Assembly (NCBI GenBank): GCA_964584495.1
Contig: CAZPAH010000164.1
Coordinates: forward strand, 1 to 5,411
Length of the DNA stretch: 5,411 bases
DNA from: CAZPAH01 sp964584495
GTDB taxonomy: Bacteria; Krumholzibacteriota; Krumholzibacteriia; Krumholzibacteriales; Krumholzibacteriaceae
Reading direction: 5' to 3'
Within the stretch, counting starts at the first letter, position 1. Each line of letters begins with the position of its first letter. Positions 1 through 5,411 of this stretch are shown here, piece by piece. Under the pieces are notes generated by a model that was given only the letters and a program-made list of their open reading frames with translations, was not told the origin of the DNA and made no database searches. A program made the translations under genes and the position numbers.

Positions 1-1191
1 GCCGGTGAAATCGTTCCCCCACGGACAGAAGCCGAACTTCTCAACTTCCCGGTCGGATATATCCGATCGCAGATATATCGATATTCTTCCGGTGAGATCG
101 TATATAGACATCGCCGTTTGTGAATTCAACGTGTAAGATTCTCTGACCATAAAGGGCACGCGGTCTCTACCACGCCCGAACGAATCAAAAAGCGATTTCG
201 ATCCCGTCCCTTCGGCACAGGCGGCGGCAATCATCAGAACACCCCCCTCGTCGACGGCGTAGGAAGAGTGCCTCAACGCCTTATGCGCTTGTAGAAGATT
301 AATATCCTTCGGGAAACCTCCGGCCGAAGCGATCACCGCCTTGTACCGTTTATCGAGGGGGATCGTGAATTGATCGTGGAACTTCGCCGCCGCTTTTTCG
401 TGCGACCCCACCATGTCGCCCGCATTGATAAAGGCCGCCTCGCCGTTTCCGGCGCAAAACGTGTTGATCATGAAAACAGGTGCGGGAAGAAGCTTTGCAC
501 CCGCCACCATGTCGTTATGAACGGGATTATTTCCCAGGTTGCCCGGCCGGCAATGCTCGGCGAGCCCATCCCCGGGATCTTCCATGAGGGATAACCTGTG
601 GTTGGCGAGGATCGTCTTCTCCGATGAGATTCCCGGAAGAATCAGTTTTCGCGCCCCACCGAAGCCGGCGAAATAATGAAATGAGAGCGTCCCAATACCG
701 ATTACAAGATCCGATTCCACGACCCGTTTATTGAAAAGACAAGGGGTTCCGGCAGGCGTGGTACCGACTTCGATATTCGAATCCTCGTCGGAGGCATCAT
801 GCTCGCTTACATCGTATTTTGAAAGTATGTCCCCCCCGACAAGTCTCTCCAGCTCGTCTCGATCGTGCCCGCGGTGCATACCCATGGAGAGGAAGATGCC
901 GATCCTATCGGGACCCGTGCCACACTTCTCCAGATATTCCAGTAGCATCGACAGGATACCGCCCGTCACCCCTCCCCTGGTCAGATCGGAAACCAGAACG
1001 CTGATCCTCCCTCTCGAAGGAAGAAGACGGTCGAGACCGCACGATCCGACCGGATTCTCGACGGCCTCAACGAAGCAGGTTCTCGGGTCCTTCAAGGGCG
1101 GCGGATAATCGTCCCCGGTGATCTTCAATCGATTCCTGTGCGGCAGTTCCAACGTGAAGGATGAATCGCCGTATGGAAGTATCAATCTCAA
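1..1191 (-). CDS. larA: LarA-family nickel-dependent 2-hydroxyacid racemase/epimerase homologue (C-terminus cut by window edge)
   Basis: The open frame covers 397 codons to the left edge; LarA proteins are about 420-430 residues, so only a short C-terminus is missing. LarA racemises lactate with a covalently bound nickel-pincer nucleotide cofactor, and relatives act on other 2-hydroxy acids such as malate or sugar acids. The key residues appear with almost the published LarA numbering: D69 and R72 (DLTR), H106 (GMHR), H172 (HYFAG), the cofactor lysine K182 (ARKLILPG), H198 (ILANH) and Q301/K304 (QAHK). The N-terminal LILPYG also fits the family. The start is TTG: an in-frame TAA lies shortly upstream, no ATG lies between, and GGAGAG (1198-1203) sits 6 bases ahead. 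It lies 54 bases after the carbamate kinase on the same strand, so it is probably the third gene of an operon. Cofactor assembly needs LarB, LarC and LarE, none of which is in the window. Family membership is firm; the substrate is unknown. Confidence 0.93.
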   Translation of the reverse strand, partial: MRLILPYGDSSFTLELPHRNRLKITGDDYPPPLKDPRTCFVEAVENPVGSCGLDRLLPSRGRISVLVSDLTRGGVTGGILSMLLEYLEKCGTGPDRIGIFLSMGMHRGHDRDELERLVGGDILSKYDVSEHDASDEDSNIEVGTTPAGTPCLFNKRVVESDLVIGIGTLSFHYFAGFGGARKLILPGISSEKTILANHRLSLMEDPGDGLAEHCRPGNLGNNPVHNDMVAGAKLLPAPVFMINTFCAGNGEAAFINAGDMVGSHEKAAAKFHDQFTIPLDKRYKAVIASAGGFPKDINLLQAHKALRHSSYAVDEGGVLMIAAACAEGTGSKSLFDSFGRGRDRVPFMVRESYTLNSQTAMSIYDLTGRISIYLRSDISDREVEKFGFCPWGNDFTG

Positions 1192-1197
1192 AAACCG

Positions 1198-1203
1198 CTC
1201 TCC
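1198..1203 (-). promoter_or_regulatory. Ribosome binding site GGAGAG for the LarA-like gene
   Basis: GGAGAG on the minus strand lies 6 bases before the TTG at 1191. It decides between that TTG and a second in-frame TTG six bases further in (1185), which would give a spacing of 12. It also supports translation of a gene that has no ATG near its N-terminus. Confidence 0.7.
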
Positions 1204-1245
1204 ATCTTTATATGCGGCAAGATGTTATGGAACCGGGCCGCGCCC

Positions 1246-2193
1246 TCAATCCGGGAGAATATGCGTGCCTTTTACGCCCCGGCAAGCAGCGAGAAGACTG
1301 TCCACGCGGGAAATTATCGCCTCTTTACCACCGCCGGCGATAAAATCTATCGCCGCCCTTACCTTGGGCCCCATACTCCCCGCGGGAAATTCGTAAGCTT
1401 CGTACAGCTGCCTCATCTCGGTGAGTTTGATATCCTTGATCGGTTTCTGATCCGGTTTTCCCCAGTTTCTGAACACAACTTCCACATCGGTAAGGATAAT
1501 AAGCCGTTCCACGCCGACTCTTTTGGCCAGAACGGATGCGGCCCTGTCTTTATCTATCACGGCTTCCACACCTTCAAGCTCCCCATCGTTGACGATTACG
1601 GGGATCCCCCCGCCGCCCGCGGCAATGACAACCACACCCATATTCATTAGAGAGGCGATTACATCGGCTTCAACAATTTCTAGGGGTGTAGGGCTCGGAA
1701 CAACCCGCCGGTATCCTCTCCCCCCGGCGTCTTCCTTCATGATCCAGCTTTTCTGCGAAGCCAGGCGTCCCGATTCAAGCTTGGAGTAAAAAGGGCCGAT
1801 AGGTTTGGTGGGATTTTCGAATGCGTCGTCTTCCTCGTCTACAATTACCTGGGAAACGATCGATACTACATCCTTGCTGATTCCCCTCGTCCTGAGCTCG
1901 TTTCTCAGCATCTGCTGGATCATGTAGCCGATACCGCCCTGTGAATCGGCTCCGCAAACATCGAGGGGCATGGGCGGTATGTGGTCCTTTGCCGCGTCAT
2001 TCCTCTCCAATATATTCCCCACGATCGGACCGTTTCCGTGAGTCAGGATAACATTCCGGCCCGATCCTATAAGATCGGAGACCTGTTTCATGGTGTTTCT
2101 CGTCGTCCTGCGCTGCTCATCGATCGTACCATCTCCATCAGCCGGAATGATTGCGTTCCCCCCGATCGCTATTAAATCGATACCTCCAGCCAA
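1246..2193 (-). CDS. arcC: Carbamate kinase
   Basis: Carbamate kinase (EC 2.7.2.2) reversibly phosphorylates carbamate with ATP; in catabolism it makes ATP from carbamoyl phosphate, giving CO2 and ammonia. It acts in the cytoplasm, normally as a dimer. The 315 residues match the usual 310-315. Motifs in order, numbered from the TTG at 2193: IGGNA (10-14), THGNGPIVGN (51-60), GADSQGGIGY (81-90), PTKPIGPFY (128-136), RRVVPSPTP (162-170), AAGGGGIPV (191-199), EAVIDKDRAA (210-219), LTDVE (234-238), GSMGPKVRAA (272-281) and a C-terminal GTHI. The lysines of the PTKPIG, DKD and GPK motifs, important in the enterococcal enzyme, are all present. The frame also allows a TTG at 2205, but that puts the GGAGG inside the gene; GGAGGT 4 bases before 2193 favours the shorter form. 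It lies between an aminotransferase and a LarA-like gene, with no carbamoyltransferase nearby to show where its carbamoyl phosphate comes from. Confidence 0.96.
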   Translation of the reverse strand: MAGGIDLIAIGGNAIIPADGDGTIDEQRRTTRNTMKQVSDLIGSGRNVILTHGNGPIVGNILERNDAAKDHIPPMPLDVCGADSQGGIGYMIQQMLRNELRTRGISKDVVSIVSQVIVDEEDDAFENPTKPIGPFYSKLESGRLASQKSWIMKEDAGGRGYRRVVPSPTPLEIVEADVIASLMNMGVVVIAAGGGGIPVIVNDGELEGVEAVIDKDRAASVLAKRVGVERLIILTDVEVVFRNWGKPDQKPIKDIKLTEMRQLYEAYEFPAGSMGPKVRAAIDFIAGGGKEAIISRVDSLLAACRGVKGTHILPD

Positions 2194-2197
2194 GATT

Positions 2198-2203
2198 ACC
2201 TCC
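2198..2203 (-). promoter_or_regulatory. Ribosome binding site GGAGGT for carbamate kinase
   Basis: GGAGGT on the minus strand is followed by AATC and the TTG at 2193. It fixes this TTG as the likely start and makes the upstream TTG at 2205, which overlaps it, unlikely. It directly follows a T6 run (2204-2209) downstream of the strong hairpin. Confidence 0.65.
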
Positions 2204-2244
2204 AAAAAACATATCCCCCCGGCGGAAACCGGTTCCGCCGGGGG
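2204..2244 (-). terminator. Strong intercistronic hairpin followed by a T6 run (terminator or attenuator)
   Basis: Bases 2216-2227 and 2233-2244 are perfect inverted complements, giving a 12-bp stem (9 of 12 pairs G-C) with a 5-base loop. In minus-strand RNA the stem begins 22 bases after the aminotransferase stop. It is followed by GATATG and then six U residues. The gap between stem and U run is longer than in a canonical Rho-independent terminator, so termination may be partial. The U run is directly followed by the ribosome binding site of carbamate kinase, so the element may set a lower level for the two downstream genes or protect the aminotransferase mRNA 3' end. It cannot terminate plus-strand RNA well, because no T run follows in that direction and no plus-strand gene is present. 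Confidence 0.7.
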
Positions 2245-2266
2245 AAAAGATTGACCTGTGCCGATT

Positions 2267-3418
2267 CTAAAGTACTTCTTCTATCTTTTTCAGAGCTTTC
2301 TTAAGGTTCTCCTGGGAATTCGCGTAGGAAAATCTCAGGTATCCCTCTCCGTACTTGCCGAAACTGGTTCCGCTCAAACCGGCCACTCCCGCTTTTTCGA
2401 GGAGGAATTCCTCCAGTTCCTTTGATTTCCTTCCCGTTCCCTCTATGTTCGGGAAAACGTAGAAGGCCCCTTTGGGTTTGAGACATTTAAAACCGGGAAG
2501 CTTGTTAAGACCTTCGACGAACATGTCCCTTCTGGCCTTGAACTCCGCCATCATCTTCTTCGATTCATCCTGCGGACCTGTCAGGGCTTCCACCCCCGCC
2601 ACCTGAATGAAACTCGCCGTACAGGAGTTGCTGTTGGTCTGAAGCTTTGCGATCTGGTTAGCCAGCTCGACAGGCATCGCCGCGTAGCCGAGCCTCCAGC
2701 CGGTCATGGCATACGTCTTGGAATGCCCTTCCAGGAGGATCGTCCTGTCCTTGACCTCTGGATAGTCGTAGATGCTGACATGCTTCCCGTCGTATACCAT
2801 CTTGCTGTAGACCTCATCGCTGAGAATCCAGGCATCGTGCTTCTCCGCGAGCTCTGCGATGCCCTTCATATCTGCGGGAGTCAGCACTCCTCCCGTAGGA
2901 TTTTGCGGGGAATTTATGATGATTAGTTTCGTTTTGTCGTTCACCAATCCCTTCATCTCGTCGAGATCGAAGGAGAAGTTCTTTTCCTCTCTCAATGGAA
3001 TAGGCACCGGTTTGGCTCCGACAAAATTTATAACCGATTCATAGATGGGAAATCCCGGGTTGGGATAAATAACCTCATCACCTTCATTGACCAGGGACAT
3101 GATCGAGAAAAAGAGTATAGGCTTCGCTCCGGGAGTGACCACGATATTTTCCGGCTTTACCTCGACACCTCTGTCTTTCGTGAGAAATTCGGCGAATACT
3201 TTTCTTGTATTCGGCATCCCCGCGGAAGGACCATAATGCGTGAATCCGTCATTAAGCGCCTTAATAGCTGCGTCTATGATATTGCGCGGCGTATCGAAAT
3301 CCGGTTCCCCGATCTCGAGATGAACCACATCCCTGCCTTCGGCCTCCATAGCTTTTGCCCGGGCCAGGACCTCAAATGCGGTCTCAGTGCCCAGCCTGTT
3401 CATTCGTTCTGCCAGCAT
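2267..3418 (-). CDS. Class I/II (fold type I) PLP-dependent aminotransferase, aspartate aminotransferase-like
   Basis: This is a 383-residue cytoplasmic transaminase that moves an amino group between an amino acid and a 2-oxo acid through pyridoxal phosphate. Family motifs, numbered from the ATG at 3418: LEIGEPDFDTP (34-44), TPGAKP (95-100) for phosphate binding, NPTGG (173-177), SDEVY (200-204) with the cofactor-binding Asp201 and Tyr204, SKTYAMTGWRLGY (233-245) with Schiff-base Lys234, and YLRFSYANS (360-368) with Arg362 as the expected carboxylate clamp. The length is typical. The frame stays open up to 3541, but the start at 3418 is chosen because TAGGAGGA lies just before it, the family N-terminus begins there, and a strong promoter sits inside the would-be extension. 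It is probably the first gene of a cluster with carbamate kinase and the LarA-like gene, with a strong hairpin after its stop. The amino-acid substrate cannot be read from the sequence; members of this group include aspartate, alanine, aromatic and branched-chain enzymes. Confidence 0.95.
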   Translation of the reverse strand: MLAERMNRLGTETAFEVLARAKAMEAEGRDVVHLEIGEPDFDTPRNIIDAAIKALNDGFTHYGPSAGMPNTRKVFAEFLTKDRGVEVKPENIVVTPGAKPILFFSIMSLVNEGDEVIYPNPGFPIYESVINFVGAKPVPIPLREEKNFSFDLDEMKGLVNDKTKLIIINSPQNPTGGVLTPADMKGIAELAEKHDAWILSDEVYSKMVYDGKHVSIYDYPEVKDRTILLEGHSKTYAMTGWRLGYAAMPVELANQIAKLQTNSNSCTASFIQVAGVEALTGPQDESKKMMAEFKARRDMFVEGLNKLPGFKCLKPKGAFYVFPNIEGTGRKSKELEEFLLEKAGVAGLSGTSFGKYGEGYLRFSYANSQENLKKALKKIEEVL

Positions 3419-3420
3419 GG

Positions 3421-3429
3421 CTCCTCCTA
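3421..3429 (-). promoter_or_regulatory. Near-consensus ribosome binding site TAGGAGGAG for the aminotransferase
   Basis: TAGGAGGAG on the minus strand is followed by CC and the ATG at 3418, so GGAGG is 4 bases or slightly more from the start depending on pairing register. It is the strongest SD in the window and excludes the longer start at 3541 as well as the internal ATG 15 bases downstream. Confidence 0.8.
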
Positions 3430-3482
3430 CCGTGAATCTCAACCGGATCGACCGGCAATTACCGAAATCCCTCAAAGGAGTC

Positions 3483-3511
3483 ATATTATGCGGTGTTATC
3501 CGTTTTGTCAA
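3483..3511 (-). promoter_or_regulatory. Sigma70-type promoter upstream of the aminotransferase cluster
   Basis: On the minus strand a perfect -35 TTGACA (3506-3511) is separated by 17 bases from TAATAT (3483-3488), which matches the -10 consensus at four of six positions. An overlapping CATAAT matches five of six but with a 15-base spacer. Transcription would begin near 3475-3477, leaving a leader of about 58 bases with the SD at its end. The leader contains a short CCGG-TCGAT-CCGG inverted repeat, too small to call an operator. This is likely the promoter for the aminotransferase and perhaps for carbamate kinase and the LarA-like gene through the hairpin. Confidence 0.72.
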
Positions 3512-3567
3512 TATCTTGGATAAATTAAGAAATCTCCTCATAGGTAAAGTTATTCAGCGCGTATGGA

Positions 3568-3608
3568 GTGGGTTGTTCCCCCACGGGAATCGCGAACTCT
3601 ACGTGGGG
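3568..3608. repeat. Overlapping inverted repeats between the 512-residue gene and the aminotransferase
   Basis: CCCCACG (3579-3585) is the inverted complement of CGTGGGG (3602-3608), giving a 7-bp stem with a 16-base loop. Part of the same arm, CCCAC (3580-3584), can instead pair with GTGGG (3568-3572), so the two hairpins exclude each other. The position, 33 bases after the stop of the upstream gene, suits a transcript end, but no U run follows on the minus strand, so it is not a canonical terminator. The rest of 3512-3640 shows no gene or clear signal. Confidence 0.4.
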
Positions 3609-3640
3609 ATACATAAAGAGGTCCGATTCGAGATACTAGA

Positions 3641-5179
3641 TCATCCGACCGTGTTGAGATAGCGTCTTATCTCCCTGCGGACTTCCTCGCGGATCTGACC
3701 CCCGCCCATGTTGGACAGCTTCTGAAGGGTCATCTTGTCGACATACCTGACGTGAATGAATTTCCTCAGGGCGGTGAGCGAAATTTTCGCGGGGTTCCTC
3801 AACAGATTCAAAGGGACTTCCTTGTTGGCGAATCCGGTATAGTACTCTCTCCGGTTGGATATCAACGAGAGTATCCTAAGCGAACGGCATCTTATAGCTA
3901 TGAGCGGCATGATGCCCGGCTTGCTTATAGCTTTCGGATTGTTTAGCAGCGATGCCAGAAAACTATCATTATCGATATTCGACATGACCAACGATTTAAA
4001 ACTGATGGCTTTGTCGATGCTTACCGTAGTCCAGTCGATATCCGCCGGCATACCGTTCTCATCGGTGAAGATCCCCGAAGGGATCTTCGCGAGATCGATC
4101 CTGATCAACTTGTCGTCTACAGTGAACCCCGGGATATCGGATATTGTCGAGGTATCCTTTCCCTTTGGGATCATGATCTCGAGAATGCCGTCTTTCGCGG
4201 ATTCGGCGAACAGGTAAAGACAGCTTGGTATATCGAGTGTTTTACCCGTCCTGGCCAACATCGGATTCTGCAGCAGCGCTCTCATGACGGCGGTGCCGTT
4301 TCTGATCTGAGGATAGGAGTGCGCTTTAGACGACTGGATATCAAAGAGATCCGCGACGAGATTGCCGGCGCCGGTCTCCCTCAGCTTACCGGTGATCTGT
4401 TCCCAGTTAAGCTCCAACCCACGCCTCAGCAGCAACGGGGAGGAGTCGGTCTCCGACCGCAGTTCCTCGAGCGCCTTGATTTTCCATCTAATCTCTTCGC
4501 CGAGAGACCCGAGTGAAATTGCCAAAGTAGTCCGCCTGTCCGGATCGAGCGAGGCGGCCAGCATTCTAACTCTGATATTTCTCGCCTCGAGCTCTACCTT
4601 CACCCTCTCCGTAACAGCTTCATTCCACCGTGTGTCCGGATCGGCCAAGGCCCTTCTCACTCCCGCCTCCCACGCCAGCCACGGCTTATTGGAGTTCTCC
4701 GCCGGCCCGCCGGGAAGAGGCAAGGACATCGAAAGGAGCATCACCTTCTTCACGAACCATTTTTCACTCTCCATAAGCTCGGTGCCGTTTTCTTCCTTTT
4801 CGCTGAACCTTTCCATAATGCGCCTGACGTTCCGGAAATCGATCAGCTCCATCGCCAATTGATTCAGAGAGGGCACCGCAAGAATCATGGCGTATAAAAG
4901 TGTGATCCCGTCGCTTTCTCCCGAAAGGGCGGCCGAGACAATTCTCAAGATATCCTCTTGGGGATTCTCTGCTATAGACAGGTGACGGATTATACCGGAG
5001 GAAAGATCATAGACGCTTCTATCCTCCTCTGGGCCGGAGGGGGAGAAATACCGTTGATCGTCACCGGATAATAATGCCAGCTCTTCCCTGTAGGCGGAAA
5101 AAGGCAAATCGGGCGGAAACAGAACAACCTTCCGGCCAGTGGCTTTTTCGTCGTATGATATCGTCCGCACGGTATTCAT
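3641..5179 (-). CDS. Hypothetical 512-residue protein with degenerate C-terminal LLxNP helical repeats
   Basis: I do not recognise a named family. The product has no signal peptide and no convincing membrane segment, so it is probably cytoplasmic. It is rich in charged and leucine-rich helix-like segments. The C-terminal part has two related units of about 48 residues starting at LLNNPKAIS (411-419) and LLRNPAKIS (459-467), each followed by a hydrophobic helix and a segment around LSLISN or LQKLSN. A further ALLQNP (301-306) and a diverged stretch near AALSGESDGI (83-92) may be older copies. The central region (about 180-280) looks helical with long charged heptad-like runs. This resembles helical-repeat scaffolds of the HEAT kind, which is inference. 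The ATG at 5179 is the only ATG start available after the upstream in-frame TGA, although its SD (GGA, 5 bases away) is weak. It has its own candidate promoter and is separated from the aminotransferase by 222 bases, so a link to that pathway is not evident. Confidence 0.85.
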   Translation of the reverse strand: MNTVRTISYDEKATGRKVVLFPPDLPFSAYREELALLSGDDQRYFSPSGPEEDRSVYDLSSGIIRHLSIAENPQEDILRIVSAALSGESDGITLLYAMILAVPSLNQLAMELIDFRNVRRIMERFSEKEENGTELMESEKWFVKKVMLLSMSLPLPGGPAENSNKPWLAWEAGVRRALADPDTRWNEAVTERVKVELEARNIRVRMLAASLDPDRRTTLAISLGSLGEEIRWKIKALEELRSETDSSPLLLRRGLELNWEQITGKLRETGAGNLVADLFDIQSSKAHSYPQIRNGTAVMRALLQNPMLARTGKTLDIPSCLYLFAESAKDGILEIMIPKGKDTSTISDIPGFTVDDKLIRIDLAKIPSGIFTDENGMPADIDWTTVSIDKAISFKSLVMSNIDNDSFLASLLNNPKAISKPGIMPLIAIRCRSLRILSLISNRREYYTGFANKEVPLNLLRNPAKISLTALRKFIHVRYVDKMTLQKLSNMGGGQIREEVRREIRRYLNTVG

Positions 5180-5210
5180 GATTCCATATAAACATGCATG
5201 AATGGTTCCA

Positions 5211-5237
5211 ATTATACGATTCGATCCTATATTTCAA
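5211..5237 (-). promoter_or_regulatory. Candidate sigma70-type promoter for the 512-residue gene
   Basis: A perfect -10 TATAAT (5211-5216, minus strand) is preceded by TTGAAA (5232-5237), a five-of-six match to the -35, but the spacer is 15 bases, shorter than the usual 16-18. The leader would be about 25 bases. The -35 lies inside the last codons of the upstream gene, so this gene could alternatively be read through from it. Confidence 0.45.
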
Positions 5238-5411
5238 TCTCGACCTGAAAACCCCCTTCGGCCGGCATACTCCTTTCCACACCGAGGCGAACGGCCATGC
5301 TCACGGTATCGAAATCGAGGCCGAGTAAAAATATCCCCCTTCCCCCGCTGCCTGACAGGACCCTCCACGGATAACCGCCCCGGATCACCGGCTCATAGCA
5401 GTAAAATATAC
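5227..5411 (-). CDS. C-terminal 60 codons of an unrecognised gene entering from the right edge
   Basis: This is the only minus-strand frame that stays open from the right edge, ending at a TAG at 5227-5229. The visible tail has a glycine-rich stretch (GSGGRGIFLLGLDFDT) followed by a likely helix (VSMAVRLGVERS) and an acidic end (VEIEI). Codon use resembles that of the neighbouring genes. The tail alone does not identify a family, and I give no function. The end of this gene lies 47 bases before the start of the 512-residue gene on the same strand, so the two could be co-transcribed. Confidence 0.6.
   Translation of the reverse strand, partial: IFYCYEPVIRGGYPWRVLSGSGGRGIFLLGLDFDTVSMAVRLGVERSMPAEGGFQVEIEI

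Noticed and set aside
13..24. 12-base sequence GTTCCCCCACGG repeated at 3575-3586
   Set aside because: About one 12-base match is expected by chance in a window this long; one copy is coding and the other intergenic, so no common role is apparent.
55..88. AT-rich run of overlapping GATATATC-like palindromes
   Set aside because: Explained by codons for an Ile/Tyr/Asp/Ser-rich stretch of the LarA-like protein; no reason to call an operator inside the gene.
731..1108. Plus-strand open frame of 125 codons
   Set aside because: Lies wholly antisense to the LarA-like active-site region; serine/proline-rich shadow of the real gene.
1235..1245. GGGC-CGC-GCCC mini-hairpin just after the carbamate kinase stop
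   Set aside because: Only 4 bp and followed by GGTTCC rather than a T run; too weak for a terminator and the next gene follows closely.
1222..1650. Plus-strand open frame of 142 codons across the start of the LarA-like gene and the end of carbamate kinase
   Set aside because: Antisense to two genes with clear family motifs; the product has no recognisable motif.
4362..4862. Plus-strand open frame of 166 codons inside the 512-residue gene
   Set aside because: Antisense to a longer frame with coherent composition; its translation is serine-rich low-complexity typical of reading the reverse strand of a coding region, and no SD precedes it.
5192..5199. CATGCATG palindrome in the leader of the 512-residue gene
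   Set aside because: Short self-complementary 8-mer common by chance; no flanking symmetry to support a regulator site.
5061..5282. Minus-strand open frame of 73 codons bridging the gene tail and the 512-residue gene
   Set aside because: Overlaps two better-supported frames in another register and has no motif; it also spans the candidate promoter.

Overview
This window of roughly 53% GC looks bacterial. It has sigma70-type promoter elements, strong Shine-Dalgarno (SD) sequences and TTG start codons. Phylum cannot be fixed from the sequence alone. Every gene I can support lies on the minus strand, so transcription runs from high to low coordinates. There is no RNA gene, CRISPR array, insertion sequence or attachment site that I can see.

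Layout in the direction of transcription: (1) the C-terminal 60 codons of an unrecognised gene enter from the right edge and stop at 5227. (2) A 512-residue cytoplasmic protein of unknown function (5179-3641) has a plausible promoter of its own just upstream and a C-terminal half with degenerate 'LLxNP' helical repeats. (3) A 222-base intergenic region holds the best promoter of the window, with a perfect TTGACA, a 17-base spacer and TAATAT. (4) A class I/II PLP-dependent aminotransferase (3418-2267) follows, and ends just before a very strong GC-rich hairpin. (5) A textbook carbamate kinase (start 2193, end 1246) has a TTG start. (6) A LarA-superfamily nickel-pincer racemase/epimerase homologue begins with TTG at 1191 and runs off the left edge, lacking only a short C-terminus.

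The last three genes form a compact co-oriented cluster: aminotransferase, carbamate kinase, LarA-like racemase. The parts suggest amino- or hydroxy-acid catabolism. The racemase would interconvert stereoisomers of a 2-hydroxy acid, the aminotransferase would link amino and 2-oxo acids, and the carbamate kinase would recover ATP from carbamoyl phosphate. No carbamoyltransferase, arginine deiminase or Lar maturation gene (larB, larC, larE) lies within the window, so the pathway is inference. The hairpin between the first and second genes may uncouple their expression.

The enzymes belong to known families. The less described parts are the gene combination, the altered residues around the LarA active site, the intercistronic hairpin and the 512-residue repeat protein.
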